Made by a program: the position numbers and the translations under genes. A stretch of DNA of 64,000 nt from Bremerella cremea (lineage in GTDB: Bacteria > Planctomycetota > Planctomycetia > Pirellulales > Pirellulaceae), in the NCBI RefSeq assembly GCF_003335505.1, contig NZ_QPEX01000010.1, positions 992,001 through 1,056,000 on the forward strand, given 5' to 3'. Position 1 is the stretch's first letter. Every line of letters starts with the position of its first letter. Below the pieces are notes generated by a model. It ran no database searches and was not told where the DNA came from. It was given only the letters and a program-made list of their open reading frames with translations. Below are positions 54,196-64,000 of the stretch, in pieces.

Positions 54196-54379
54196 CCCCC
54201 CAGCGGGTGTATTGGTTGACAGAGGCCCCTAGCTGTAATGATGATAGACTTGGATACCCTTGCGCGCATGGACCTAAAATTCGTGTGCAAAAGGCTTAAC
54301 GACGTTCCACGCCTCGTGGTAGGCTAGTGGAATGCTTATCTTTTGCTCGATACTTCTCCCTTCCATATATATTCCGCTC

Positions 54380-54395
54380 GGAGGATGGCGCTTTG
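54380..54395 (+). promoter_or_regulatory. Ribosome site that decides a TTG start
   Basis: GGAGG at 54380-54384, eight bases before TTG 54393. The nearest in-frame alternative, 54327, has no such site. Confidence 0.7.
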
Positions 54396-56114
54396 GCTGG
54401 AACCCTGGGAAATTTTGCGGACATTTTAATTCGTCGTGGGCTCGTTGGGCCGGATCAATTGCGCGAGGCGGAAACCTTAGCCGATGCCAAAGGGATTCCG
54501 GTCCCAGAAGCGTTGATTCAATCAGGCTACGTGGCTTCCAACGACGTGATGCGGGCTGTTGCCGAGGAGCATAGCCTCGAGTTCGTCGACCTGACAGAGG
54601 TGCGAATCCCCCTTTCAGCGGTAGAACTCGTGCCGGAATCGGTCGCCCGTGAAAACGTCGTGATGCCGATGGCAGAAGACGAAGGTGCCCTTAAGGTGAT
54701 TATTTCTAATCCCTTAGATCTGGAAACCATCGACAAATTGCGATTCATTTTGAACCGCAAGATCGAAATCGCCCTGGCCCCGCGAGAAAACATCACCGAA
54801 GCGATTAACCATTATTATGGTCAGCAGGAAGGTGAATCTGCGGATACGATGCTGCAAGAATTCACCGATACGGCGATCGATTTCACCGACACCATGGAAC
54901 AAGACACCATGACGATGGCCGGTGACGAGAGTATCGACGAAACCAGCGCGCCGGTGGTGCGGCTGGTGCAGATGATGATCAGCGAAGCAGTCCAACTGCG
55001 TGCGTCAGATATCCATATCGAGCCCTTTGAAGATCGCGTGCGGATTCGCTACCGTATCGACGGCCGACTGATCGAACGAGACAGCCCCCCCAGACGTATG
55101 CTAGGTGCGATCCTCTCCCGCCTCAAGATTTTGGGGGGTATCGACATCTCGGAACGGCGTCGTTGCCAGGACGGTCGTATCAAGGCCGACGTCGGCACCA
55201 AGACGATCGACCTACGTGTGAGTGTGATCCCGACCAACCATGGTCAGTCGATCGTCATGCGTATTCTGGATAAAGACAGTATCAAGGTGGGAATTCGCCA
55301 ACTGGGGCTGTCGGATAACAACTTCGTCAAGTTCAACAATCTGCTGCGTCGTCCCAACGGTATTATCCTGGTGACCGGGCCAACCGGTTCCGGCAAAACA
55401 ACCACTCTCTACGCCGCCCTGAACGAACTGAACCGCCCCGACACCAAGATTATCACGGCGGAAGACCCGGTCGAGTACTACCTTCCGGGGATCAACCAGA
55501 CCCAAGTCCGGCACAGCATTGGGCTCGATTTTGCCAAAATCATTAAGGCCATGTTACGCCAAGCCCCCAATATCATCCTCGTGGGTGAAATGCGCGATAC
55601 TGAAACAGCATCGATGGGGATTCAGGCCTCACTTACTGGACACTTGGTTTTCAGTACACTACATACGAACGATGCGCCCGGTGCCATTACACGTTTGATC
55701 GACATGGGTGTTCCCTCTTACCTGGTTTCTAGTACAATTATTGGTGTGCTAGCCCAGCGTTTGGTCCGGGTGATTTGCGAGAAGTGCAAAGCCCCCACCA
55801 AGCCCAGCAAAGAGATTTTAGAGTCCGCCGGCATCACGCCAGAAATGGCCGAACAGGCCACGTTCATGAAAGGGCGTGGCTGTGGTAACTGCCAGCGTAG
55901 TGGTTACCGTGGTCGTATGGGTATTTTTGAGTTAATGCCTATGAACTCGAAACTTAGAGAGTTAGCGTTCCAGGGGGCAGCGACTCAGGAAATCCGCAAA
56001 GGGGCGGTCGCCACGGGGATGGATACCTTGTTCGACGACGGGCTCAAGAAGGCCATGATGGGTAAGACAACCCTGGAAGAAGTCTTCCGCGTCGCCAAGG
56101 TTGTGGAGAAGTAA
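54393..56114 (+). CDS. gspE: GspE/PilB-type assembly ATPase (first copy)
   Basis: 573 residues from TTG 54393, identical in length to the second copy at 57654, which supports this start. N-terminal MshEN-like domain (FADILIRRGLVGPDQLREAE). Catalytic core: Walker A GPTGSGKTT (about 329-337), Asp box, ILVGEMRDTETA (Walker B region), STLHTNDAPGAITRL (His box), and zinc tetracysteine CEKCK...GCGNCQRSGYRG. Powers pilus or pseudopilus assembly. Start of the pilus operon, but the next gene is 373 bases away. Confidence 0.92.
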   Translation: MAGTLGNFADILIRRGLVGPDQLREAETLADAKGIPVPEALIQSGYVASNDVMRAVAEEHSLEFVDLTEVRIPLSAVELVPESVARENVVMPMAEDEGALKVIISNPLDLETIDKLRFILNRKIEIALAPRENITEAINHYYGQQEGESADTMLQEFTDTAIDFTDTMEQDTMTMAGDESIDETSAPVVRLVQMMISEAVQLRASDIHIEPFEDRVRIRYRIDGRLIERDSPPRRMLGAILSRLKILGGIDISERRRCQDGRIKADVGTKTIDLRVSVIPTNHGQSIVMRILDKDSIKVGIRQLGLSDNNFVKFNNLLRRPNGIILVTGPTGSGKTTTLYAALNELNRPDTKIITAEDPVEYYLPGINQTQVRHSIGLDFAKIIKAMLRQAPNIILVGEMRDTETASMGIQASLTGHLVFSTLHTNDAPGAITRLIDMGVPSYLVSSTIIGVLAQRLVRVICEKCKAPTKPSKEILESAGITPEMAEQATFMKGRGCGNCQRSGYRGRMGIFELMPMNSKLRELAFQGAATQEIRKGAVATGMDTLFDDGLKKAMMGKTTLEEVFRVAKVVEK

Positions 56115-56181
56115 TTCGACAGGCCAGCGACTGGCTTCAAATCGACTTCAACTCCTCTGCACCCAAATTAAGATAAAACAA

Positions 56182-56210
56182 GCGTTTACGCGTTATGACA
56201 CCGTAAACGC
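56182..56210. promoter_or_regulatory. Nine-base inverted repeat in the gspE-pilT gap
   Basis: GCGTTTACG / CGTAAACGC around an 11-base loop, without a T-run, in the 373-base intergenic 56115-56487. A regulator site or RNA hairpin; otherwise I see nothing else in this gap. Confidence 0.5.
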
Positions 56211-56487
56211 AACAAAACTCCCTCAAAACTTGAGTCTACGGTCGCAGATGCCAACAATTCTGCTATCGGGACAGCTTATCCAACGCTTTTCAAAACTAAT
56301 TCATCAGCAATTCACCAACTAGTCTGCACACACGAGAACTTCTGCTGGGCCTAGGCAGCCGCAATAGAAGTTAGACAGCTCAAGCAGACTGGCCGGAATA
56401 AAGAGGCTGGACTTTCCTGCAAGGTTGGGCAAACACGCAAGGATGCCCCCTGGAAGCGGTAAGTTCAAATCGTCGTAAAGGAAACCA

Positions 56488-57588
<1,101 letters not shown>

Positions 57589-57653
57589 AACGCCTCGTTT
57601 CTTCTCTTCACGTTTCCTTATCTCCACTACCTGACCGACAACGAGACAGCTTC

Positions 57654-59375
57654 ATGGCAGTTCGCCGACTTGGACAGATTCTGGTCGACCTTGGTTTCAT
57701 CAGCGATGAACAATTGATTTTGTTGCTGGAAGAGCAAGAAGCCCAGGCCGAACACCAGCCGCTTGGCAAGATTGCGGAAGACATGAACCTGGTCACTGAT
57801 GATCAGCTTGCTACGGCCTTGGCCGAGCAGTTGAACATGCAGGTGATTAGCCTCGACGATGTCTCGATTGCCCCGGACTTGTTGGTACGCATTACCGAGC
57901 CGATGGCCCAGTTGTACAAGGTCATTCCCGTCTCGTACGAGGAAGACAACAACCGCCTGACGTTGGCCACGTGCGAACCGCAAAACCTGTCCACGCAAGA
58001 CGAATTGCGACAGTTCCTGGGATACGATATTCGCTTGGTGGTCGCCACTGAACGCGACATCATGAAAACCCTCGAACGCTACTACTCGGAAGATTCCGAG
58101 AGCTTCGAAGGGCTCGTGCGTGACCTGGAAGGGGACAACGACCTGGCCCAAGCCGCAGCAGCCCTGGCAGGGGACGGGCCGATCGACATTACCGATGCCG
58201 AAGCGCTCGCCGATAGTGCTCCGGTTCGCAAACTGTTGAACATGGTGTTGCTGATGGCCATTAAGGACCATGCCAGCGACATCCACTTCGAGCCGTTTGA
58301 AGAAGAGTTCCGTATCCGCATTAAAGCGGACGGCGTTCTCTTTGAAATGGTTCCCCCGCCGCGTCACTTGGCGTTTGCAATTACCACACGTATCAAAGTG
58401 ATGGCCAATCTCGATATCGCCGAACGGCGCATGCCGCAAGACGGACGTATCGAATTGACCGTCGGTGGTCACCCGGTCGATCTTCGTGTGAGCGTGCTGC
58501 CAACCATGTTTGGCGAAAGCGTCGTTATGCGGTTGTTAGACCGTAGCGTCGTGTCGCTTGATATCGAAAAAGTCGGCATGGACGACAACATCCTGAAACA
58601 GTTCCGCAGTGTCATGCACAAGCCCAATGGAATTGTGCTGGTGACCGGGCCGACAGGGTCGGGCAAGACAACGACTCTGTACTCCGCCCTCAGCGAACTC
58701 AACTCCGTCACCGAAAAAGTGATTACCACCGAAGACCCCGTCGAGTACGACATCGAAGGGCTGATTCAAATCCCCATCGATACCGATATTGGCAACACGT
58801 TTGCCAACTGCTTGCGGGCCATTCTGCGGCAAGATCCCGACATCATCCTTGTCGGTGAGATTCGAGATTTAGAGACCGGTGAAATCGCCATTCAAGCGTC
58901 CCTTACCGGGCACTTGGTGTTCAGCACGCTTCACACGAACGATGCTCCGGCGACCATCACACGTCTCAAAGACATGGGCATCCCCACGTTTATGATTACC
59001 GCGACCGTCGAAGCCATTTTGGCCCAACGATTGGTCCGCCGCGTTTGCAGCCAATGCCGCCAGGAACACGAACCATCCAAAGATACCCTCTTCCTCTTAG
59101 ACATGAAGCAGGAAGACCTGGGCGGTCGCAAGTTCTTTAAAGGGGCTGGCTGCGACCACTGTAACGGTACCGGATACAAAGGCCGTATTGGCCTGTTTGA
59201 ACTGATGATCATGAACGACGACTTGCGTCAGATGATCATGCAAAACACCTCGACCGACGAACTGCGGGAGAAAGCCAAAGAATTTGGCATGGTTCCGCTG
59301 CGCGACTCTGGCATGGCTTTGGCCTACGAAGGCCTAACCACGCTCGACGAAGTGCTTCGCGAGACGGTCGAATAA
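57654..59375 (+). CDS. gspE: GspE/PilB-type assembly ATPase (second copy)
   Basis: 573 residues, ATG. MshEN domain MAVRRLGQILVDLGFISDEQ and a second repeat. Walker A GPTGSGKTT, IILVGEIRDLETGEIA, STLHTNDAPATITRL and zinc site CSQCRQEHEP...CDHCNGTGYKG. Paralogue of 54393. An operon with two assembly ATPases suggests a split of duties between a pilus and a pseudopilus, or redundancy. Confidence 0.93.
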   Translation: MAVRRLGQILVDLGFISDEQLILLLEEQEAQAEHQPLGKIAEDMNLVTDDQLATALAEQLNMQVISLDDVSIAPDLLVRITEPMAQLYKVIPVSYEEDNNRLTLATCEPQNLSTQDELRQFLGYDIRLVVATERDIMKTLERYYSEDSESFEGLVRDLEGDNDLAQAAAALAGDGPIDITDAEALADSAPVRKLLNMVLLMAIKDHASDIHFEPFEEEFRIRIKADGVLFEMVPPPRHLAFAITTRIKVMANLDIAERRMPQDGRIELTVGGHPVDLRVSVLPTMFGESVVMRLLDRSVVSLDIEKVGMDDNILKQFRSVMHKPNGIVLVTGPTGSGKTTTLYSALSELNSVTEKVITTEDPVEYDIEGLIQIPIDTDIGNTFANCLRAILRQDPDIILVGEIRDLETGEIAIQASLTGHLVFSTLHTNDAPATITRLKDMGIPTFMITATVEAILAQRLVRRVCSQCRQEHEPSKDTLFLLDMKQEDLGGRKFFKGAGCDHCNGTGYKGRIGLFELMIMNDDLRQMIMQNTSTDELREKAKEFGMVPLRDSGMALAYEGLTTLDEVLRETVE

Positions 59376-59452
59376 AACCAATTCAATTCCCTGCTGGCCA
59401 GCAGCCCAACCAATCCATTTATTGACCCTACTTACAAGAGCCGGACGTAGCC

Positions 59453-60847
59453 ATGCCAACCTATCAATTTGAAGCGATGGACGCTCAAGGTCAGGAGATC
59501 CGCGACGTCATCGAGGCCCCCACCGAAGACGAAGCACAAGCTACCATCCGGCAGATGGGCTACTTCGTCACCCGCATCAACGAGCAAAAGTCGCGGGAGA
59601 AGAAGGGGGACAAGAAGGCCGGTAAGAAACGTGGGTTCACCATCGGTGGTGTCAGCCACCGGCAGTTAACCACGTTTACCCGTCAGTTGGCCATCTTGCA
59701 GAATGCTGGTCTGCCGATTCTTCGTAGCCTGAAAATTCTCGAACAACAATCCAAGCCGGGGCGGCTGAAGAACTCGCTGATGGATGTCTGCGAAGACATC
59801 GAATCAGGGGCTGGCCTTTCCGAAGCAATGGCCAAGTGCCCTAAGTGCTTCAACCGCCTCTACGTCAACATGATCCGGGCCGGTGAGGCGGGCGGTGCGT
59901 TGGAAGTCATTCTGATGCGTCTGGCCGACTTCATGGAACGCGATGCCGACCTTCGCCGCAAGGTGCAAGGGGCGATGATCTATCCGTGCGTCGTGATCAC
60001 GGTGGCCGTCGGTATTTTGACCTTCATCATGATCAAAATCGTGCCAACGTTCCGCCAGATTTTCGAGGACTTCGGGCTCGATCTGCCGCCGGTTACCGAA
60101 CTGCTAATCACCATCAGCAACGGCGTGGTCAACTACTGGTACTGTATCCCGCTGATTCCGGTGGCGGTCTTCCTGTTCGTCAAGCTCTTAAGAAAATTCA
60201 AGCATGGACGCATGGGCTGGGACTTGTTCTTTTTGAACCTGCCCATTTTCGGTGGGCTAACGGAAAAGAACGTTTTGGCTCGTACGACACGTACCCTCGG
60301 CACGTTGATCTCGTCTGGCGTGCCCATTTTGGAATGCTTGAACATCGCCCGCGATACCAGCGGTAACGCCATGTTCGAGCGGATGTACCACAACGTGGCG
60401 GAATCGGTGAAAGAAGGTGAATCGATCTTCAAACCGATGGAAGAAAACTGTCGGGCTCCCTTCCATCCGATTTCCCTTTTCCTCTGGATCCTATTTCCAG
60501 CGGCGCCGTTTGTCTCATTCTTCTTCATTCCCGCGATGCAGCCGTTTGCCGTTCAGGCGGTTGCCGTGATTGGTGCCTTGGGTGCCGGTTGGTACTTCCT
60601 GACGCTACGACGACGCATGGTGGAATTGTTTGTGACCAACATGATCGACGTGGGGGAAGAGACGGGTGAACTCGACACCATGCTGTACAAGGTGGCCGAC
60701 ACCTACGACGAAGACGTCAAGGTGCTCACCGACTCGCTCACCAAGATTATGGAGCCGCTTTTGATCGTGTTCCTCGGCTTTTCTGTCGGGTTCATCGTCA
60801 TCGCGTTGTTCCTCCCGCTGGTCGACCTGATTCAGAACCTGAGTTAA
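59453..60847 (+). CDS. gspF: PilC/GspF-type inner-membrane platform protein with inserted hydrophobic segment
   Basis: 464 residues; the usual length is about 400. Two T2SSF domains: ~70-200 (FTRQLAILQNAGLPILRSLKIL) and ~275-460 (TRTLGTLISSGVPILECLNIAR, later FVTNMIDVGEETGELDTML). Between PMEENCRAP and FVTNMID (about 325-392), where a short loop is expected, lies PISLFLWILFPAAPFVSFFF and a further hydrophobic stretch. Membrane segments also at ~175-195, ~220-240 and at the C-terminus. Anchors the assembly ATPase. Confidence 0.92.
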   Translation: MPTYQFEAMDAQGQEIRDVIEAPTEDEAQATIRQMGYFVTRINEQKSREKKGDKKAGKKRGFTIGGVSHRQLTTFTRQLAILQNAGLPILRSLKILEQQSKPGRLKNSLMDVCEDIESGAGLSEAMAKCPKCFNRLYVNMIRAGEAGGALEVILMRLADFMERDADLRRKVQGAMIYPCVVITVAVGILTFIMIKIVPTFRQIFEDFGLDLPPVTELLITISNGVVNYWYCIPLIPVAVFLFVKLLRKFKHGRMGWDLFFLNLPIFGGLTEKNVLARTTRTLGTLISSGVPILECLNIARDTSGNAMFERMYHNVAESVKEGESIFKPMEENCRAPFHPISLFLWILFPAAPFVSFFFIPAMQPFAVQAVAVIGALGAGWYFLTLRRRMVELFVTNMIDVGEETGELDTMLYKVADTYDEDVKVLTDSLTKIMEPLLIVFLGFSVGFIVIALFLPLVDLIQNLS

Positions 60848-61012
60848 CGGTTGCCACGCGATAAGACTCGGCGTTCCCTATTCAGGGGCTTTGGGGAACG
60901 CCTCGTTGAGGAAATCGAAATCTTGAACTCCTTCAGCCAGGCCGGTGCAAATGCGCCTGTCCTTTCACCAACATATTGGCGAAGCAACGCTTCGCACCAG
61001 GAAAGGTCTACC

Positions 61013-61921
61013 ATGACATCCCGAATCCGCGCATCCCATCGTGGCTTTACACTGGTTGAATTGCTGGTCGTAATCGCCATCATCGGCATCCTGTCCGGCC
61101 TGGCTCTGGTGGGCATTTCCCGGGCCCGCACCAGCGTCCTTAATTCTTCGATGAAGTTCGAGACTGGCCAAATTTCCCAAGCTCTCGAATTATATAAAGA
61201 AAAGCACGGGGCCTTACCGCCCGATGGGAACACGGCCGTCACTACCGATGCGACGAAACGTGCGACGGCTTTTAGTCGACATCTGAATAAGATGTTTCCG
61301 CAGCGGAACCCGAGTTTAGATACCCCCACCACGACAAACATGTCAAACCTGGCCAACAGCTATAACCTGGTAAACCCCAGCCCAACTTCAGCGACCCCTT
61401 ATCAACTATCAGATATCGATCCTTCCGAAGGGTTTGTCCTGTGCTTGATGGGCTTCAGCCCGAACGTGGAACAGCCTCTCACCGGCACCGGCGAGCGGAC
61501 CCCCTTGTTTCAGTTCGATCAAACCCGTCTGGTCGATCCCGATGGCGATGGCTGGTGGTCGTACAAGGCTCGGTATTGTGAGTCGGAATATGTTTACTTC
61601 AATGCCAACACCTACACCGATGGTTCCTCGGTGGTGGCCAGTTTCACCCCGAACATCGCTTCCGGCACGGCCCGTCCGTACGGCATGATCCTCAACAACA
61701 ACCCGGTTTGGGCTTCCCCCAAAACATTCCAACTGATGCTTGCCGGTTTAGACGACAGCTTCGGCGACGGTTTTTCCAAAACCGACCAAATGAAGATTTA
61801 TCCAAGCGGCGTGCAAGACACAACCAACGCTCCGACGAGCATTAATTACTCGCTGCAAGACATGGACAACATTGTCAGCTTCGGTCAGGCCAGCACCCTC
61901 GAATCGGATACCGACCTCTAA
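61013..61921 (+). CDS. Type IV prepilin-like/GspG-type pseudopilin
   Basis: 302 residues from ATG 61013 (AGGAAAGG upstream); an in-frame extension to 60851 is unlikely. Class III signal ASHRG|FTLVELLVVIAIIGILSG, with Glu at +5 for the prepilin peptidase. Globular part large, with LYKEKHGALPPDGNTAV near the stalk, reminiscent of GspG. Followed by two more prepilins. Confidence 0.9.
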   Translation: MTSRIRASHRGFTLVELLVVIAIIGILSGLALVGISRARTSVLNSSMKFETGQISQALELYKEKHGALPPDGNTAVTTDATKRATAFSRHLNKMFPQRNPSLDTPTTTNMSNLANSYNLVNPSPTSATPYQLSDIDPSEGFVLCLMGFSPNVEQPLTGTGERTPLFQFDQTRLVDPDGDGWWSYKARYCESEYVYFNANTYTDGSSVVASFTPNIASGTARPYGMILNNNPVWASPKTFQLMLAGLDDSFGDGFSKTDQMKIYPSGVQDTTNAPTSINYSLQDMDNIVSFGQASTLESDTDL

Positions 61922-61936
61922 AGGGAAGGATTTTTC

Positions 61937-62938
61937 ATGTATAGCAAGGCACGACAATACGGATGCTCCCCGCTCCGGCCAGCATTTACCCTGGTAGAAC
62001 TGCTGGTCGTGATGGGCGTGCTGGCGCTGATGTCCAGCATGGTACTGGTCGGCCTGGCCTCCGCTGCGGAACAGGCCCGCGTCGCCCGAACACGCGGCCA
62101 AATCCAAAAGATCCACGAACTGCTTATGACCCGGTGGGATGACTACCGTTACCGCCGCGTTGAACCGAGCAAAACGGGGAATGTACGTGATCGGCAAAGA
62201 GCACGCGTCGATAAGATTCGCGAACTAATGCGAATGGAAATGCCTTGCCGACTTGAGGACATCCAATATGGAAGTGGCACTAATGGAGCCGTTAGCGGGA
62301 ATGAGCCAGCGCTTTGGAATCGTTATCAGCGTGCGGTGAACACGCGGGCAGGTGGCATTGGAAGCTGGACGACAAGTTTTGATGACTCCGAATGTCTCTA
62401 TATGATCCTTGAATCCATTCAGGATGGGGAGACCAATGGCCTCGATTACTTTAAGGCATCCGAAATTGGCGATACCGATGGCGATGGCATGTCTGAGATC
62501 CTAGATGCTTGGGGAACTCCAATTCGCTTCCTACGCTGGGCACCAGGATATGCTGGCGTTCGTTCTAATCTTCACCGCAACGATCAACCCGATCCGTTCG
62601 ATCCGCTGAATGTCCGAGATGGCAAGCTAACCGATAGTTCAGGTAATTACCTTCATTTTCCACTGTATCCATTGGTAGTCAGCGCGGGCCCAGATCAGGC
62701 GTTAGACATCGTTCTCCGATTTACGGGCTCTAGCGCCATGAAGGGTACTGTTGTTCCTAGCACAAACTACCCGGTTCCGAACAATCCATACGTTAGCCTT
62801 GCCAGTGCGGATGCCACAGGGTCACAACTTGCAGGACTGCAATTCGGAACAGAAGGCGATGCAAACGGCAACGGTGTTGACGAATACTACGACAACATTT
62901 CCAACCATGCACTCGTAATCTCGGGGAACGCAAATTGA
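61937..62938 (+). CDS. Prepilin-like protein with Ala at the cleavage site
   Basis: 333 residues. LRPA|FTLVELLVVMGVLALMSS: the usual Gly at -1 is Ala (A16), with Glu +5 conserved. Stalk helix AEQARVARTRGQIQKIHELL. Contains an FLRWAPGY-like block and GDTDGDGMSE (calcium-loop-like Asp motif). The next gene overlaps its stop. Confidence 0.85.
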   Translation: MYSKARQYGCSPLRPAFTLVELLVVMGVLALMSSMVLVGLASAAEQARVARTRGQIQKIHELLMTRWDDYRYRRVEPSKTGNVRDRQRARVDKIRELMRMEMPCRLEDIQYGSGTNGAVSGNEPALWNRYQRAVNTRAGGIGSWTTSFDDSECLYMILESIQDGETNGLDYFKASEIGDTDGDGMSEILDAWGTPIRFLRWAPGYAGVRSNLHRNDQPDPFDPLNVRDGKLTDSSGNYLHFPLYPLVVSAGPDQALDIVLRFTGSSAMKGTVVPSTNYPVPNNPYVSLASADATGSQLAGLQFGTEGDANGNGVDEYYDNISNHALVISGNAN

Positions 62939-64000
62939 GTACTCATAAGCGAAATCACCGCGAGACACGTCACGGCATGACCATTGTGGAATTGCTGGTC
63001 GTGATGGGCATTTTAGTGGTACTGATGGGCATCGCGGCCACGGCTGTAAAGACCGGTACGCGCGGCAAAAAGCAACGCGAAGCGGCCCGTCAGGTCAACT
63101 CGTACATCGCCAGTGCCCAAGCCCGCGCGATGCAGTTAGGGCGTCCGGCTGGTATCGAAATTGTGCGGAACGTTAGCGATAGCAGCGGCGACGGTATCAT
63201 CACCTTCGCGGACGATACCGGCGTTAGCAACTCGTCGTTGCTGATGTATACCTTAGAGACACCTCCTCCTTACGCAGGCGACGAATTGAACTCGCGGCTT
63301 GATGTTTCCAATTCAAGCGGCACGGTTACTTTGTCTGACCCGAACGCACGGTACGCTTCGGCCACAGGGCTTCTTACCGCCAACCAAATGGTGGAAATAC
63401 GCCTAGACTATCGCGGGCCTCGCTACACAGCCACGGTAAGCCAGGTTTCTCCTTTGCAACTTCAATTCACCCTACCGGCCAACGATCAAACGATTTTTCC
63501 ATCGCACGGCAAGGTTGCCTGTCAGATCTTTTTACCGCCCCAACGCAGCAGCGCCACACCGCTGCAATTGCCTTCGGATATGTGTATCGATTTGACTTGT
63601 TCCGGAGTGGGCAACACCGGCAACCAGTTTGCCAATTGGAACAGCGGTGTCCATAACTCCGTTCGTTTCACATTTAGCCCCAAGGGGAATGTCGATAAGG
63701 TTTCGACCGTTAACGGCACTTGGGGACGCCCTGGCGGCAACATTCATTTGCTGGTCGGCAAATACGACCATGCCGTCGACACGATTGCCGTCATGCAAAC
63801 TGAAAACATCGACGAAACCAACTCCATGACATTTCCTGGGTTGAACTACCTCGATTACATCAACCCAGCTGACCCCAAGCTTGAAACCAACTTGGCCGAT
63901 GGGACTTCGATGTGGGTTTCGGTTAATCACCTGACCGGGCAAATCACCACGACTCGCAACAAGCTGATCACCAACACTTTCCTGACAGGGTCTGTTTTTA
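62935..64000 (+). CDS. Prepilin-like protein, truncated by window end
   Basis: Open from TTG 62935 (shares TTGA with the previous stop) to the right edge, at least 355 residues. Class III signal sequence RHG|MTIVELLVVMGILVVLMGIAA with Glu +5. The body after it (EAARQVNSYIASAQARAMQL) resembles GspH/FimT-type minor pilins. The start is inferred from the overlap and class III signal position. Confidence 0.85.
   Translation, partial: MSTHKRNHRETRHGMTIVELLVVMGILVVLMGIAATAVKTGTRGKKQREAARQVNSYIASAQARAMQLGRPAGIEIVRNVSDSSGDGIITFADDTGVSNSSLLMYTLETPPPYAGDELNSRLDVSNSSGTVTLSDPNARYASATGLLTANQMVEIRLDYRGPRYTATVSQVSPLQLQFTLPANDQTIFPSHGKVACQIFLPPQRSSATPLQLPSDMCIDLTCSGVGNTGNQFANWNSGVHNSVRFTFSPKGNVDKVSTVNGTWGRPGGNIHLLVGKYDHAVDTIAVMQTENIDETNSMTFPGLNYLDYINPADPKLETNLADGTSMWVSVNHLTGQITTTRNKLITNTFLTGSVF

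Overview
The window reads as chromosomal DNA of a planctomycete, probably of the Pirellulales (Blastopirellula/Bremerella-like). This rests on families rather than on any search: two secreted proteins with SLA1-homology (SHD1) repeats, a PVC-type dehydrogenase with a C-terminal CxxCH haem site, a BlaR1-like M56 peptidase with a long tail of regulatory-like Ig domains, a Cys-rich lipoprotein, and a tight cluster of type IV pilus/type II secretion genes with several prepilins. Genes lie on both strands in short operons, with few Shine-Dalgarno sites and frequent GTG/TTG starts.

Layout. 1-505: left-edge repeats. 506-5447 (minus): MoxR ATPase, DUF58, DUF4129 and endonuclease III operon. 5553-8550: promoter with a palindrome, then two SHD1 proteins. 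8833-15194 (plus): large FAD/Fe-S oxidoreductase overlapping moaD, then moaE, moaA, a cysteine-desulfurase-like protein and a YkgJ protein. 15291-16400: HU-type protein with a Ser/Pro tail and a small lipoprotein, closed by a terminator. 16528-21022 is an accessory island: a transglutaminase-like gene with two compensating frameshifts, an orphan RHS tip with a new C-terminal domain and a membrane immunity candidate, an ISAs1-type insertion sequence, the tail of a second effector with its own membrane partner, and a 167-bp palindromic element. 21072-24117: pyrD, trpS, acpS and dinB.

24289-43835 is a catabolic region. It holds a secreted beta-helix protein, a 1651-residue ceramidase/LamG/PVC-dehydrogenase/HEAT/cytochrome c fusion, a DeoR-controlled sugar operon (two medium-chain dehydrogenases and a sugar isomerase fused to a pentulose-5-phosphate epimerase), a decayed RidA gene, a sialidase-like protein, and a compact six-gene operon (LacI regulator, exported nucleoside hydrolase, ribokinase, RbsB, RbsA, RbsC). 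A near-perfect LacI-type operator precedes this operon. The simplest reading is that nucleosides are split outside the cytoplasm, ribose is imported and then phosphorylated.

43941-49520: BlaI-type repressor with two matching operators, a 1644-residue BlaR1-like sensor, a terminator and tRNA-Ser(UGA). 49768-54195: membrane and envelope proteins, including a Cys-rich lipoprotein and a beta-barrel, with several strong terminators. 54393-64000: assembly ATPase, PilT, a second assembly ATPase, a PilC/GspF protein with an insertion, and three prepilins, the last running off the window.

The most novel parts are the RHS-tip/immunity island, the double-frameshift gene, the twin-terminator intergenic region at 51082-51680 and the multidomain ceramidase-dehydrogenase fusion. 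All functional calls come from reading motifs by eye; no database search was run.
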